The notes under the pieces are model-generated. The model searched no databases, was not told where the DNA came from, and saw nothing but the letters and a program-made list of their open reading frames with translations. Position numbers and translations under genes: made by a program. A stretch of 64,000 nt of DNA from Cololabis saira (lineage: Eukaryota; Chordata; Actinopteri; Beloniformes; Belonidae), in the NCBI RefSeq assembly GCF_033807715.1, contig NC_084596.1, forward strand, positions 29,586,879-29,650,878, read 5' to 3'. This document shows, one piece after another, positions 49,691 to 64,000 of this stretch (position 1 is the first letter of the stretch; each line of letters begins with the position of its first letter).

Positions 49691-50154
49691 CCCATTACTC
49701 AAATCACATCTTTATATCATTAAGGCCTGCATGTCTTTGAAATGAGCACCAAAGGATGACACACGGATGCCCCTTGCTAAGCCGTCTAATATCACCACTG
49801 CCAGACAGCAGCTGCTGAGACAGACATTACTGATACAGCTAAAAATGTAATCTTTATTAGGAAAATCATATGTAGTCATTTTAGGCATAAAAGTAAGATT
49901 TGGCACCCCACCCCCACCCTGAAAAAAAGGAAACAAAAACAGTTCTGCGTTACTGTGGCAACTCCTCTTTCAGTCTCATCTCTAGACAAGAGTGTCTCTG
50001 GTTTCTCATCCATCTCATCTTCTCTTTTTCTTTGCCCTGACAGATCATCCACCTCCTTCTCTTTCTCTGCCTCCTCTGCATCTTACTCCCCTTTTCCTGC
50101 AAGACTCAAGAAAGCAAATTCAAATGAATTTGGCTCTCTATCGATTAATATGAG
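49691..50154. other. No recognised gene
   Basis: Mixed sequence with a CT-rich patch at 49970-50105; a plus frame through it runs into the following SINE and is not credible as a gene. Confidence 0.45.
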
Positions 50155-50285
50155 CCCTGCGAAGGACTGGCGACCTCTCCAGGGTGAACCCCTGCCTCTC
50201 GCCTGTGATGAGCTGGGATGGGCTCCAGCAGACCTCTGTGACCCTGCAAAAGGATAAAGCGGGTAGAGATAATGGATGGATGGAT
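50155..50285 (+). repeat. SINE 3' fragment, well preserved
   Basis: CTGCGAAGGACTGGCGACCT, CTCCAGGGTGAACCCCTGCC, TGGGATGGGCTCCAGCAG, GTGACCCTGCAAAAGGATAA, then a GGATGGATGGAT tail. The best-preserved tail of this family in the window; the head is missing. Confidence 0.88.
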
Positions 50286-51100
50286 TAATATGATTTGCAG
50301 AATTATGTCAATGAGCTCTGCAGTAAGGTGAACCCATTATGGGATCCACAGCAGGGAATTTGAGTGGAACAGAAGCTGGATTGGCATTATAACCATCTTT
50401 TTTGTCCACCTTCTCATCCACTGTTTCATACTATCCTTTTCCAAAGATTCTCCCACTGTTTAGTCAACCATTAGCCAGACCTTAAACTGAAACCAAACAA
50501 AACAAACACTTGTATATCCATGTTACTCTGTCATAAAAAAGAGACACTGGGACAACTTTTGATAAAATACTTAGATGCAATAAATGACCTTATCTGGCAA
50601 GAGAAGGGTAGGTAAGTCATCCATCAGTATGTCTGAGCAGCTTGTAGCCTTGTTTGCTACTTATTTTAGTCATTGCACTTTGTCTTTATGCCCCAATAAA
50701 GGATGCTTTATTGCACACAGCACCTGAACCATCTATATTTCAACCTGTGACTAATGTACATGGACTTACACGCTGCCATATGGAATGTATTTTGAGTTAA
50801 ACTTTCCCACTGATATATTTTTTTAATAGCTGACACTTAGTGTGCCAAAACATATTCTGCTGCTTGCTTGTTGTCCTTCAGCAACACATATTGCTGCACA
50901 TCAGACTGCACAGACTCAGCTTGCACTGAGTGCCTGTTTCAGCTTGTATTTTCTATCAAACTGTATTCATTAATGTTGCTAATTAATTTCTTTAAAAGAA
51001 AGCTTGTAACATCTACCATCTGAGAGTTTTTGAGAACGACAGCAGATCAATACTGTGACCCAGTAAAAAAAACTGAGCTGACAACTGTGCTTCAAGATCA
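50286..51100. other. No recognised feature
   Basis: AT-rich sequence between two Tc1 transposase pieces; nothing assigned. Confidence 0.45.
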
Positions 51101-51104
51101 CATT

Positions 51105-51330
51105 CTTAAGGATATCCATTCATTTTCCAACAAGATAATAAAAAAAGCTAAATCTGCTGGTTGTGGGTTTGGAAGAAGATGGTACGGGAAGCGGGCTGGC
51201 CTGCCTGCACTCCTGACCTGTCACCGGTGAAGAATGTGTGGTAAAATGCGAAACCAATAATGCGAAATCAACCGATGTAATGTTGCACACCTTAAGACAT
51301 GGGGCCACATAACACACATAACAAATTACA
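51105..51330 (+). pseudogene. Decayed Tc1 transposase, catalytic end
   Basis: Translation in shifting frames gives FSNKIIKKAKSAGCGFGRRW (equivalent of FQQDNAKPHSARVTTAWL, 51120-51180), followed by WPACTPDLSPVKNVW (51198-51243). The second and third catalytic regions are recognisable but damaged. The family is the one seen at 49430 and 43625. Confidence 0.75.
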
Positions 51331-51334
51331 AATG

Positions 51335-52639
51335 ATCTACAAATGTCCTTGATCAATATATTGCTCAAATCACCATCCTTTTAGTTGGTGTACAACCATT
51401 TGAGAAATGGCACATCATCACATCAATTGAAAAAAAAATAAAAATAAATAGGAGAGGTCCCAGCATGGGGATCACAACGTGAGCAACAAAACTACATTTC
51501 CAAAACACACTTTCCAACCATTTCCACTTTGAATATAATCACTTGCAGCTATTTTCTTTTAACTGGCAATGCTTGCGAGATAATTAAATCAGCTGACAAC
51601 AGAGGAAAGAATGAAGAAAAGTGACATTTCAAGTATACACTACAATAATAATAAATGATTTTAAACCTATTAAATGATACTGTGCATTCTTCTATGTGTG
51701 TACTTTACTATAATGACAAATCCATACTGCAGGATAGTGGATTAAGGTACCAGGGATATAAACTACAGAGAACTGAGAAATCTTCATTCATCTTCATGTT
51801 TCCACTCTGATTTGTTTTAGAAATTATAATACACTGGTTTGACTTTCTCTATTCTTAATGATTTTTTTTTACACTTTTTACACTCAATATGGATAGGTTC
51901 TGGATAAACTAAGCACTTTAATGTAGACTATGTGTTAAAAACTGCAAGAATGTTGTGTCTAAAGCTATTGTGCTATGTTGCATGACATGGTCTGTATTTT
52001 TGTGTGGTAAAACGATTATGCAATAGCAAAAATACAGGTTATCAATGCTTTTTTTTTCTTTCTTTTTCCTTTCCAGTAAGATTCAGCAAATAAGTCCTAC
52101 CCATACCCAGTGAGTCTTCTCTGGAGGCAGACGTCCTGTTGAGGCTTGTCAGCAGAGTACAATACCCAGAGTCTGAATAATGTGGCCGGGAGCTAGTTTA
52201 TTCAAGCACCTTTTGTTTAGCCTTCATGTCCCTTTTACCCTCCACCGATGATCAGATAACCATCAGAAAAGAAAAGGAAAACAAATCCAAGCCATCTTCT
52301 GAGAAGATGTAGCTGCCAGTATTTTATTTAATTTTTTAATTTTTTGTCAGATGGGTCACCATGGATACTATAGACAGAGCTCACACTGCGTCATGTTTTA
52401 CTGCTAAAAGAGCCTTTGAAATAAATGTCTTAGTACCTTGCAGGGAGAGCCTTTTTCCACCCCCAGAAGACTCAGTTTCTTTGTTTACCCATGAGTTAGG
52501 AGAAGCCACACAGCTATGGGTGTGCCCCTGTAAAACTGCTCTTATTACTTAAGACTTAGCTGGCATAAAACACATTTCAACAATAACATTTGCAAAAATG
52601 TAAATGTGTTATGTTTCTACTTTAAACTTTAGTTAGAAA
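51335..52639. other. No recognised feature
   Basis: AT-rich, with T runs near 51862 and 52049. Nothing assigned. Confidence 0.5.
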
Positions 52640-52691
52640 AGGCTCCTGCAGATCCTTGCGATCTTAAGTAGGAATGAGCAGGTATAGATAA
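52640..52691 (+). repeat. SINE 3' end fragment
   Basis: GGCTCCTGCAGATCCTTGCG, ATCTTAAGTAGGAATGAGCA and GGTATAGATAATG match the last bases of the SINE family before its tail. Confidence 0.65.
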
Positions 52692-52763
52692 TGATGGATG
52701 GATGGATGGATGGATGGATGGATGGATGGATGGATGGATGGATGGATGGATGGATGGATGGAT
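52692..52763. repeat. GATG microsatellite grown from a SINE tail
   Basis: Eighteen uninterrupted 4-base units directly following the SINE end. The Pro-Ser-Ile-His repeats on the minus strand come from this. Confidence 0.97.
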
Positions 52764-53870
52764 AGACATTTATTTTGTTGATAAGTGTTAGATTCAGAGA
52801 TTGATATCTTCTGCAAAATAAGTGTATAATGAATTTCATTAAAGGTGTATGAGAGAACAGCTTGATGGCTATAAAGTCTAAATACATCCCATTGATGAAC
52901 AGAGAGCATTCTTGAAGACATTTAATGTATGCCAGAGAAAGCCAGCCAACACTGAAGCTGCTTTCAGAGATGCATGGCTTTTTATTCTGAATGCAAGTGA
53001 ACGTGTCTGTTATGTCTGAATGAACCTCTTGTGGGTTTTCCAGAACAAATTTGAACAGCAGCTTTCCTAGATGGGATCAGGTATAATATGAACATCTTAT
53101 TCAGTATAGCACTAGTCTGAGGAGATAGGAATCCATAGTTGCAATAATCAATATTTGATGTAGAACATTACCATTTTTTTCACTGCACCTGAATCAGAGA
53201 GAGTAAAAAAAAAGCTATTCAGTGTTCACTACAGCATTTTAGGGTTGCTTTGTGGCTGCAGTTTTTCTCGTAATGTACGCAGCAGGCCGAGATAAGAGCA
53301 ATGTCCTCAGGTTTAAAATGAACAAAAAAAACAAAATCATGCTGCGCTAAAAGCTGCTGCACAGATTACTATAAATGTAACTGCACCCTCAAAGAAAGGA
53401 GCCAGTCAGGGTTCTTTTATAACACAGTCCTTGCTTATCTTAAACATTTAAAAAAGTAAAATGTAAAATCTTCCACTGATTCCATTTATCACAACACTCC
53501 TAATATGCTGATATGAACCATCCACTTGCTGAGGGAAGAAACCCCTTAAAGCATATGAAGACTGCTGTTATACCTTTATCATGACATTTGTCATGAGAAA
53601 TATTAACATTAATGTTTTCTATGACTGAATGACAGTTGCTATAAAGGACCGGTGCAGCCATGTTGCATCAATCTATTGCAACATTAATGTCTGAAAATAC
53701 ATTTAGCTTAGTTTCATAAAAACTGGAAATGCGGAACATGACTAGTTTGCCTTTCTTTTTCTTTTTTTCCTTTTTAAGTCCTCTGTCAGATCCTCTAAAG
53801 CTGGCTTAATTCTCTAAAACACAAATCACCCCCTACTCTGTGGACAGTGTTTCATGGCATATGTGCCATT
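52764..53870. other. No recognised feature
   Basis: AT-rich sequence; nothing assigned. Confidence 0.5.
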
Positions 53871-53872
53871 TT

Positions 53873-54168
53873 GCAGTATTGTCCAAACACGTAGTGGAAG
53901 TGGTTGTACCCTATATAGTGCACGGCATCCTGAGATCCATCATGACAAGTAACATACAGCTGATAGTCGCCGTATTAACCAGCAGCAATCTGTTACATTT
54001 TCCCTGTGTGATTGCACTAACAGAATGAAGACAAATGACTCAAGTAGTGTCCAAAACGTATTTTTCAGATGAACTCCCTTCCCCTGTCCACTCACACTAT
54101 TTATTGAGAAAGAGGTAATGCACTTTAAAGGCTGTAGTGAGTAGGGGATGTTTTTGGACACTGTGCAG
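53873..54168. mobile_element. Possible worn DNA transposon
   Basis: CAGTATTGTCCAAACACG (53873) and a second AGTGTCCAAAACG (54043) face GTTTTTGGACACTG (54151-54164) in inverted sense. CCCTATATAGTGCAC and GTAGTGAGTAGGGGATG recall a fish DNA element. The ends do not agree perfectly and no target duplication was seen, so class and limits are unresolved. Confidence 0.35.
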
Positions 54169-56689
54169 AACTTACTTTTTGGTTGGGAGCTGCAACTTCC
54201 TGTCTTGTTATCTCTGTGCGGTTGCCAGGCAACACATTCAGAGTACAGTATAGGACATCATGTCACCCATCCTAGAAATAGTCCTAGACATTTCCTGGTG
54301 AGCTTTGAAGGTATTGGTATTTAGACCGTGTCATGTTTGGACAGTCAGGTTAGTCGGTTAGCTCTTCCTTCTTGTTTCAGAGGTCGTGTTAAGATAACTG
54401 GCAGCTGGTTACTTTGCTTTTTTTTGTACTTCAATGACCTGCTTCGGTGAAGATGAATATCATAAGGGTTTTTGTTAAGTTTTGTTTATAAAAACAATGT
54501 CACTTCGACATCTCATAGATTAGATTTTAAACCATTCACACATTCCTTTTCTCTATTTTCAGCTTAAACAAGAACCAAGAATGAATGGTATAGAGCTTCT
54601 TTAGCCTGTCTGCTGAGAGCATCTCTGTTGTGTTTTTCTGTTTTGTTGAAGCTGTACATGCTGTTGCCGTGGAGAGAAAAACCACTTAGATACGCCTGTT
54701 GGCCAGACAGCTTTTCCCAGCCCTGATTCATCATAATTAGGTCACTGGCTCAGTCTGTTGGCCTGTCAGGAATCATCTCAACCTCATACACTGCGGTGCC
54801 CCACCACCAGTATTCAGAGATTATCACTCATCAAAGTAATATGAAATGAAAGTGAATCTTTGAGTAGTTTTTTTTTATTTTATTTTATCCTAGGAATACA
54901 TCCCAAATTCCAGTACAATCCCAAAAATCATTCAGAATATTCTCCTGTGGTATGGATTTGGATAATGAAATCAATTCAGTATAATAACTTCTACCTTAAA
55001 TCACCTCATCAGCTGAACCCATGAAAAGTACCACATGACATTTTCTGTATTAAAGGATTTAAAAGGAAAAAAATACATTGGCAAACAGAGGAAGAACATT
55101 AATTTGAATAAATTATTTCAGAACGCAGCTGCACAATTACAAACAAATCCTTTTGCAATTTATCTCCTGAAATGTTTCTGTTTTTTAATTTCTCCTCCTT
55201 ATCTAGATGAGAATAAACACAGCTAAAGTTTGATTGGATCCAAAATGCTGTTAAATATGCAGCTGGCTTAGACCTGCTGACTGATAGTTTGTGAGTTTGT
55301 GTACAAGTGAGCGTAAAACAGCGTAATCAAATCTGAAAAGCGGAGATCTGCGCATGTTTTTCTTTTTTCTCCCATGCTATATCACTTTAAAATCTGATTG
55401 GAGTTACCTAAAAGGTCACAGGGGACACAAACTCACATGTGCTTTAAAACTGAAATAAACATTTGCTTTGTTACAGTTGAAAACATTTCTAAACTGTTTT
55501 GAACATATGCAATTTAGTAAATGTAATGAGGGTTCCATATGAGATCAGAGAAATTGGAGCAATAAAAAAATCTGCATAATATTGCATGACAGCAGCAAAA
55601 CCAAGGCTAAAACAATATGAAGCACGCAGGATACATTTGTAATAATATCAACCACACACCTAACACTCATCCTATGCATTACATCCAAAGCTGCAATGTG
55701 AATTGATAAATGCCACTATTGCAGATTATAGTAAACACACACTTTGACACAGAAAAGCATGCATCATTCTGGCCACAACAATATCTAATACAACTGCCTT
55801 AAGATAGGACCAAAATTAGCCAACTATTCTGAGCCATCATGTTTCCCTTTCTGGAGCAGCACAATGTGTCATGACATTTTCTTACTAAAATAGATATTCA
55901 TCGAGTCGTTCTCTTGCTGATCCAATCACAGTATGGTGTGTATTTGATGCGATCACTGGACTGCTGTGTGGGCGCTCTCATAATCAACCATGATGGCTGC
56001 TCCTTTTATGAAGTGGTATTTTATTTCATGATTTATATTAAACAAATGGCGCCTTTTATTCTGGCTTCATAATTATATAAAGCAACTGATTGTTTTTCTA
56101 GGGTCATCCACAAGCACTTTGTCCTGTGCTCATTGAGCTACCCTTAAAAATGACTTCTTTTTTTTACGTTGCATATATATTTTGGTGCAACTCTGTTATA
56201 TTTGCTTCCCACGTGCAATCGGTCAGCTTAACAGATAGCCCTTCTGTGTTCACTCCCCCAGCATGCTCCCAGGTTCTCTTACCACGACCAGATTATTTTG
56301 ATGATGCTACTGGTGTCTTCTGTCTGAATCTTTACTCTGGAGAAAACCATTTACCCATCCACACAACACATGTGTGTCCTCTGTGCAGCAACTGTCACAG
56401 TCACGTCAAGCATTACATCTTTTAAAGATACTGTCGTAAATAATTGTGTAAATGTGTTCATACTGTAATTCACTGCTCGCCCAAATTTGCAAATACAACA
56501 GCACTATTAATGTTTTTTGTTTAGTTTTGGGTTTTTTCCAGTTGTCTGCATATTTTTTATGATGGGGGTTTTCCACTCTGCATGTTCAAAATTTTTTTTG
56601 CAGTTAAATGCATTAAAGTAGAAGGAAAAAAATAATGGGAGAGGGAAGAGAAAAAGAAAAAGAAAATGAAAAGAAATTGGTGAAATCAA
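54169..56689. other. No recognised gene
   Basis: AT-rich sequence. A plus frame at 56126-56425 (99 codons) has no recognised domain. Confidence 0.5.
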
Positions 56690-56950
56690 CTGGAATGGAG
56701 GGGGGTTGGCAGGATGGGTCAAGTGGCATCTTGACTCATTCACTGCAGAATGGGACCCTGGGTAGTTTTGCCGCCGGTCCCTGCTATTTGGGACCTTCCA
56801 GGGCTACATTGGGTCCGGCGTATATAACTCATCCGGTGGATCTGGTCTGGGGGCTGAGCCTTCTGGGGGTGGGGGGTGTTGACTAGTCGCTCACTGGGCA
56901 CGTCCTCGGGACGTTGGGGGGGGTGCCATATGGTTGGCCTTGTGCTGCCT
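56690..56950. repeat. G-rich low-complexity stretch leading into the TG microsatellite
   Basis: GGGGGG, CTGGGG and GGGTGG motifs resemble a G-rich repeat found next to TG tracts in fish. 58005-58120, on the far side of the microsatellite and hAT element, has similar composition. Confidence 0.4.
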
Positions 56951-56956
56951 TTGCAT

Positions 56957-57977
<1,021 letters not shown>

Positions 57978-58124
57978 ATATATATATATATATGTGAATA
58001 TGTAGAATATGTGGGGGGCCAGGTCAACACACAGTCAGAGTTCAGGGGACCTGGGCACTGGGCCGGGCAGACCGGCAAGACAGCTCAGGGGCCCGCCCTC
58101 GGGACTGTGCAGGCAGATCAGGGG

Positions 58125-58955
58125 GCCGCTCATGACATCTCATGGCACATTATACTGCTGGAAGTAGCCATCAGAAGATGACTACACTGTGGTCATAAAG
58201 GGATGGACATGGTCAGCAGCAACACTCAGATAGGCTGTGGCGTTGACTGGATGCTCAATTGGTACTAAAGGGCCCAAAGTGTACACCATTACAGCATCAC
58301 CAACAGCCTGAACTGTTGATACAAGGCAGGATGGATCCATGCTTTCATGTTGTCGACGCCAAATTCTGACCCTACCATCCGAATGTCGCAGCAGAAATCG
58401 AGACTCATCAGACCAGGCAACGTTTTTCTTCTTGTGTTGTCCAATTTTGGTGCTAATTTTAGCCTGAGTTTCCTGATCTTAGCTGACAGGAGTGGACCCC
58501 GTGTGGTCTTCTGCAGCTGCAGCCCATCCGTCTCAAGGTTCGACGTGTTCTGAGATGCTCTTCTGCATACTTTGGTTGTTATTTGAGTTGCCTTTCTATG
58601 AGCTCGAACAAGTCTGGCCGTACTCCTTCTCACCTCTGGCATCAACGAAGCATTTGGGCCTACAGAACTGCTGCTCACTGGATATTTCTCTTTTTCAGAC
58701 CATTCTCTGTAAACCCTAGACATCAGCAGTTTCTGAAATACTCAGACCAGCCCGTTTGGCACCAACAACCATGCCACGTTCAAAGTCACTTAAATCACCC
58801 TTTCTTCCCCATTCTGATGCTGGTTTGAACTGCAGCAGATCGTCTTGACATGTCTACATGCCTAAATACATTGAGTCGCTGCCATGTGATTGGCTGATTA
58901 GAAATTTGCGTTAACGAGCAGTTGGACAGGTGTACCTAATAAAGTGACCGGTGTA
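58125..58955 (-). mobile_element. Truncated Tc1 element with one terminal end
   Basis: The right edge contains TGTACCTAATAAAGTGACCG (58931-58950) and GTGTA, the terminal repeat of a very common fish Tc1 family, followed inward by its 5' untranslated part. The transposase reads leftward to the region of the second catalytic residue (minus-strand CAGTATAATGTGCCATGAG, about 58139-58157) and then stops. The C-terminal third and the other terminus are missing. Confidence 0.88.
58140..58830 (-). pseudogene. Tc1 transposase, N-terminal and middle parts, broken
   Basis: The longest uninterrupted piece (58289-58723, minus) begins MSRVYREWSEKEKYPVSSSS, the end of the first helix-turn-helix domain. It continues through the second (EVRRSTARLVRAHRKATQIT) to the approach of the first catalytic acid (LPGLMSLDFCCDIRMVGSEF, normally LPGL/VAWSDESRFLLRHSDG-like), where the expected WSDES is frameshifted. 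Upstream (58723-58830), in another frame, are diverged remains of KGDLSDFERGMVVG-like text. Tc1 transposases bind the terminal repeats through these N-terminal domains. Inactive here. Confidence 0.85.
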
Positions 58956-59210
58956 GCTATCGATACTAATGTGCTAACCATGAATCGTTATATAGCACAC
59001 ACCAAACAATATATAATATCTAAGTAGATGACCTAAGATGTGTATGTACTCTCAAATAGCTATTTACACTTTTGTTTGTCTTTATTGAGGACTGCACAAT
59101 TTTAATATGTATAGACACACAAATGGATATATGGTTATGTATGTGTAATCGACTGTATAGTTGACTGCATGTATATGATTTCCTATTGGTATATTTACAT
59201 ATGTATTAGA
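58956..59210. other. No recognised feature
   Basis: AT-rich sequence. Confidence 0.5.
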
Positions 59211-59386
59211 ATTTAATGATACATCCATCCATCCATGCATCCATTTTGGGATGTGGGAGGAAGCCGGAGTATCCGGAGGGAACCCACGCAAGAACGGGGA
59301 GAACTCCACACGAACCAGGAACCTTCTTGCTGTGAAGCAATAGGGCTAACCACTAAACCACTGTGTTGCCTCATTTAATGATACAT
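59211..59386 (-). repeat. Short tRNA-derived SINE with perfect 14-bp target duplication
   Basis: The duplication ATTTAATGATACAT stands at 59211-59224 and 59373-59386. The SINE (59225-59372) reads on the minus strand: GCAACACAGTGGTTTAGTGG (head with tRNA-like A box), TTCCTGGTTCG (B box region), GAGTTCTCCCCGTTCTTGCG, TGGGTTCCCTCCGGATACTC, CGGCTTCCTCCCAC, then a GGATGGATG tail. The central and 3' parts present in other members are absent, so this copy is about 148 bp. The length of the perfect duplication marks LINE-driven insertion. Confidence 0.92.
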
Positions 59387-59530
59387 GTATGTATATTTCT
59401 ATACTGAAATGGTATGTGCATGGTACTTTCATGTAATCGACATGTATCCATCCCTTCTGTCAGTCAAAAACGCTGTCAAGGGGGCTGGTGAAGGAAACAC
59501 TCCCACAGACACCCAGTTAGGTTCCACCAG

Positions 59531-60190
59531 ATGACATGCCAGGTTTTCAATCAATCAATCAATCAATCAATTAATCTTTTATTTTAACTCACGACAATGA
59601 TCACATGGTATGGAGCACAAGAACACAAACATTTGTACATTTGTAGCAAGTGGCAGGCTGTACGTGTTCAACTAAAATACTCAATTTGGCAAAGAAAAAA
59701 AGAAAAATAATTTATACAAAGGAAGGACATTCTTCAAAAAGGCGCCTAATTTATAAATAACATTTCACTTATTAGATTGAAGTAACAAAATCGATTTAAA
59801 CATAGATGGTCAGTTTGTATAATACTTTGGTAAGTATTTTTGCCTGAGATTCATTATATTTACATTTTTACATTCAAACAAAATATGAAACTCATCTCCA
59901 ATACGGTTGACGTTACAGAGTTACAGAATCTCTGACTTCTATCCAGACCTTTATACCTTCCAGTGACTTTTGGTATTATGCTGTTATTCATCCTAAAATT
60001 ACAAATGGCCTGTCTATACTTATTTTGACATAATAAATACTGTTCTAGGTTAAACTCTGGCTTAAACTCTACATAAATATAACATGATGTCATCCTATAG
60101 AGTTGACTTCGCCATTTTTGCAGGAATTGATCTTTCAACCTTTGCTCGACAGTTAGTTTCAAGCTCACTTTCCTCACTGACAGCACAGTT
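59531..60190 (-). pseudogene. LINE relic: ORF2 C-terminus and TTGA-repeat tail
   Basis: The tail is (ATTG)n on the minus strand (plus TCAATCAATCAATCAATCAA, 59548-59572). The minus frame 59860-60186 reads EQRLKDQFLQKWRSQLYRM, YVEFKPEFNLEQYLL, KYRQAICNFRMNNSIIP and GRYKGLDRSQRFCN, matching the Cys-containing C-terminal end of many LINE ORF2 proteins (pattern: ...YR--I--FR---H--PIE-GRY----R--R-C). The upstream reverse transcriptase is absent. The clade is not settled. Confidence 0.75.
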
Positions 60191-60513
60191 TCATAATTTG
60201 AACTTTTTTTGTGTGTGATGTGGACACCTTACATGTTTTCTGTGAACATTGAATTAATAATATATTATTATTAATAAGAATAAGAAATAGAATAGGAATT
60301 AGATATAAATAATATGATTTCAAATAATGAAATCATGTTTTCTATAAGTTATATAGCTACGGAGAAAGGAAGTGGCTGGACTGATAGTATGGAACTCCAA
60401 GGAACTCCTAATATGATGTTCAGGAAAGTAAAAATATGAGTCTTCATCTGTGTAACTTTTTTTTCAGTATACTTCAGTATACTTTTTTTAAAGTATACTT
60501 TTTTTTTGTTTCA
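60191..60513. other. AT-rich, with repeated AGTATACTT near 60465-60500
   Basis: No gene. The 8-base palindrome AGTATACT occurs three times within about 40 bases among T runs. Confidence 0.5.
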
Positions 60514-61281
60514 GTTTGAGTTAGTGATGTGCGGATCAATACAGAAATATCGATACTTCCGATACCAGATCTGTATGCTCTAAATTCGATTCTCAAATGA
60601 AAATATCGATACTTTTGATACTTCAGTCATTTTTTGTTTTCTTTTCGTTTGTATAGTAGTTCGTATTTTTGTTTATTATTCTATTATTTATTTTAATGGT
60701 TTTTGTGGCAGGGTGCGTGCCACGGGGGCCCGCCCGAAGGATGGAGAGACACGAAGCTTGTGCAGAACCCTGTTTTATTCAATTAAACACCCAGACCACC
60801 ACCCACACACAGTGCCTAAGCACCTCCGCCTGACAGCAGCTCCTCCGACCCTTTTCTGCTCTCCAGCTCTGCGTTATAAAGGCAGGCCGGGTGGAGGCGT
60901 GGCGGCCACTCAGGTGGATGGGACACAGGTGCGTGTCCCGTCAACCTCTCCACCCGGCCACAGTTTTATTATTTTACTTAAGATCTTCTTTTAGTGATGG
61001 AAACACCTTTTTCAAACACTGGTTTCTCTGTTGTTGTAATAGCTTGGCTGTATTGTAAATGAGGCTGCTACCTCAGTATACTTCTGACTTTAAAATAAGT
61101 AGCTAAATAAGTGACTCTGAGTCTTGTATTCTTAATCTATCTAAAATACACATTTATTTTAGATTTACTGGGCATATTAGGTGTATTTGCACAATGTATC
61201 GGTATCGCCGATAGCAGCCTGAATTTTTCTAAATATCGGATCGGAAAGGAAACGGTGGTATCAAACATCATTAGTTTGAGT
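60514..61281. mobile_element. Non-autonomous hAT element with perfect 8-bp target duplication, carrying a nested solo LTR
   Basis: GTTTGAGT flanks the element at 60514-60521 and 61274-61281. The body (60522-61273) starts TAGTGATGTGCGGATCAATA and ends ATCAAACATCATTA. Subterminal ATATCGATACTTCCGATACC (left) and ATCGGTATCGCCGATAGCAG (right) are typical of a fish hAT family. About 490 bp of the element itself remain once the nested LTR is removed. No transposase. Confidence 0.93.
60704..60962 (-). mobile_element. Solo LTR nested in the hAT element
   Basis: A 259-bp unit with TG...CA termini (TGTGGCAGGG at the left, CCCGGCCACA at the right) and a perfect 5-bp target duplication GTTTT (60699-60703 and 60963-60967). 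On the minus strand a TATA-like GCCTTTATAACGC (about 60875) and, further on, AATAAAACAGGG (about 60773) stand in the order expected of an LTR promoter and polyadenylation signal. No internal retroelement region is present, so it is best read as a solo LTR left by recombination. Family unknown. Confidence 0.85.

Positions 61282-64000
<2,719 letters not shown>

Noticed and set aside
52633..52921. Pro-Ser-Ile-His repeat frames on the minus strand
   Set aside because: They translate the GATG microsatellite.
53840..54028. 62-codon plus frame
   Set aside because: It falls within a probable worn DNA transposon and has no recognised domain.
59531..59575. CAAT repeat as a CRISPR-like or independent microsatellite
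   Set aside because: It is the tail of the minus-strand LINE relic; no spaced repeats of CRISPR type occur in the window.
60713..60994. Plus frame in a GC-rich segment
   Set aside because: It lies inside the solo LTR, on the strand opposite to the LTR's promoter and polyadenylation signals.

Overview
The window looks like non-coding DNA from a ray-finned (teleost) fish. I base this on the repeats: several decayed Tc1-type transposases of families common in fish, hAT elements with intact terminal repeats, tRNA-derived SINEs ending in ATGG repeats, L1-, L2-like and other LINE fragments, and long CA/TG and TA microsatellites. The sequence is AT-rich with short, frequently interrupted reading frames. 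I recognise no complete protein-coding gene, rRNA or tRNA gene. It is most simply read as a gene desert or a very large intron.

Layout. 1-9.8 kb is mostly unrecognised AT-rich sequence, with a complete 555-bp hAT element (1205-1759, perfect 8-bp target duplication) and a decayed Tc1 transposase (about 4275-4640, minus). 9.8-22.5 kb holds SINE pieces, microsatellites, a fish interspersed repeat (12429-13085), a promoter-like CpG-retaining stretch (13915-14030), a second hAT element (15794-16343), an exon-like segment (17854-17940), and an L1-type ORF2 relic touching a third hAT element (21375-22428). 22.5-39 kb is nearly featureless apart from two tRNA-derived SINEs (about 24455, 31131) and an unidentified CpG-retaining patch near 29.5 kb.

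39-54 kb is a transposon-rich stretch: a Tc1 element at 39171-40420 carrying a nested 419-bp fold-back element; another SINE (about 40445); further Tc1 relics (43625; 49430 and 51105, possibly one split copy); a possible unrecognised coding exon on the minus strand (45988-46188); two opposed LINE fragments, one of them interrupted by a 1552-bp TA-flanked element built from about 500-bp direct repeats (47061-48612); and SINE tails.

54-64 kb contains a compound TG/TA microsatellite with a hAT element in it (56957-57993), a Tc1 relic with one intact end (58125-58955), a short SINE with a perfect 14-bp target duplication (59211-59386), a LINE relic (59531-60190), and a hAT element with a solo LTR nested inside it (60522-61273). 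Both of the last pair have perfect target duplications. The last 2.7 kb is AT-rich with a long AT microsatellite.

There is no pathway or operon to describe. The biology here is the insertion history of mobile elements. I found no convincing new functional system. The items most worth checking are the 1.55-kb direct-repeat element, the nested insertions that give relative ages, and the two exon-like and one promoter-like segments, which are inferences from base-level patterns only. Family names come from recalled fish repeat consensus sequences and were not searched.
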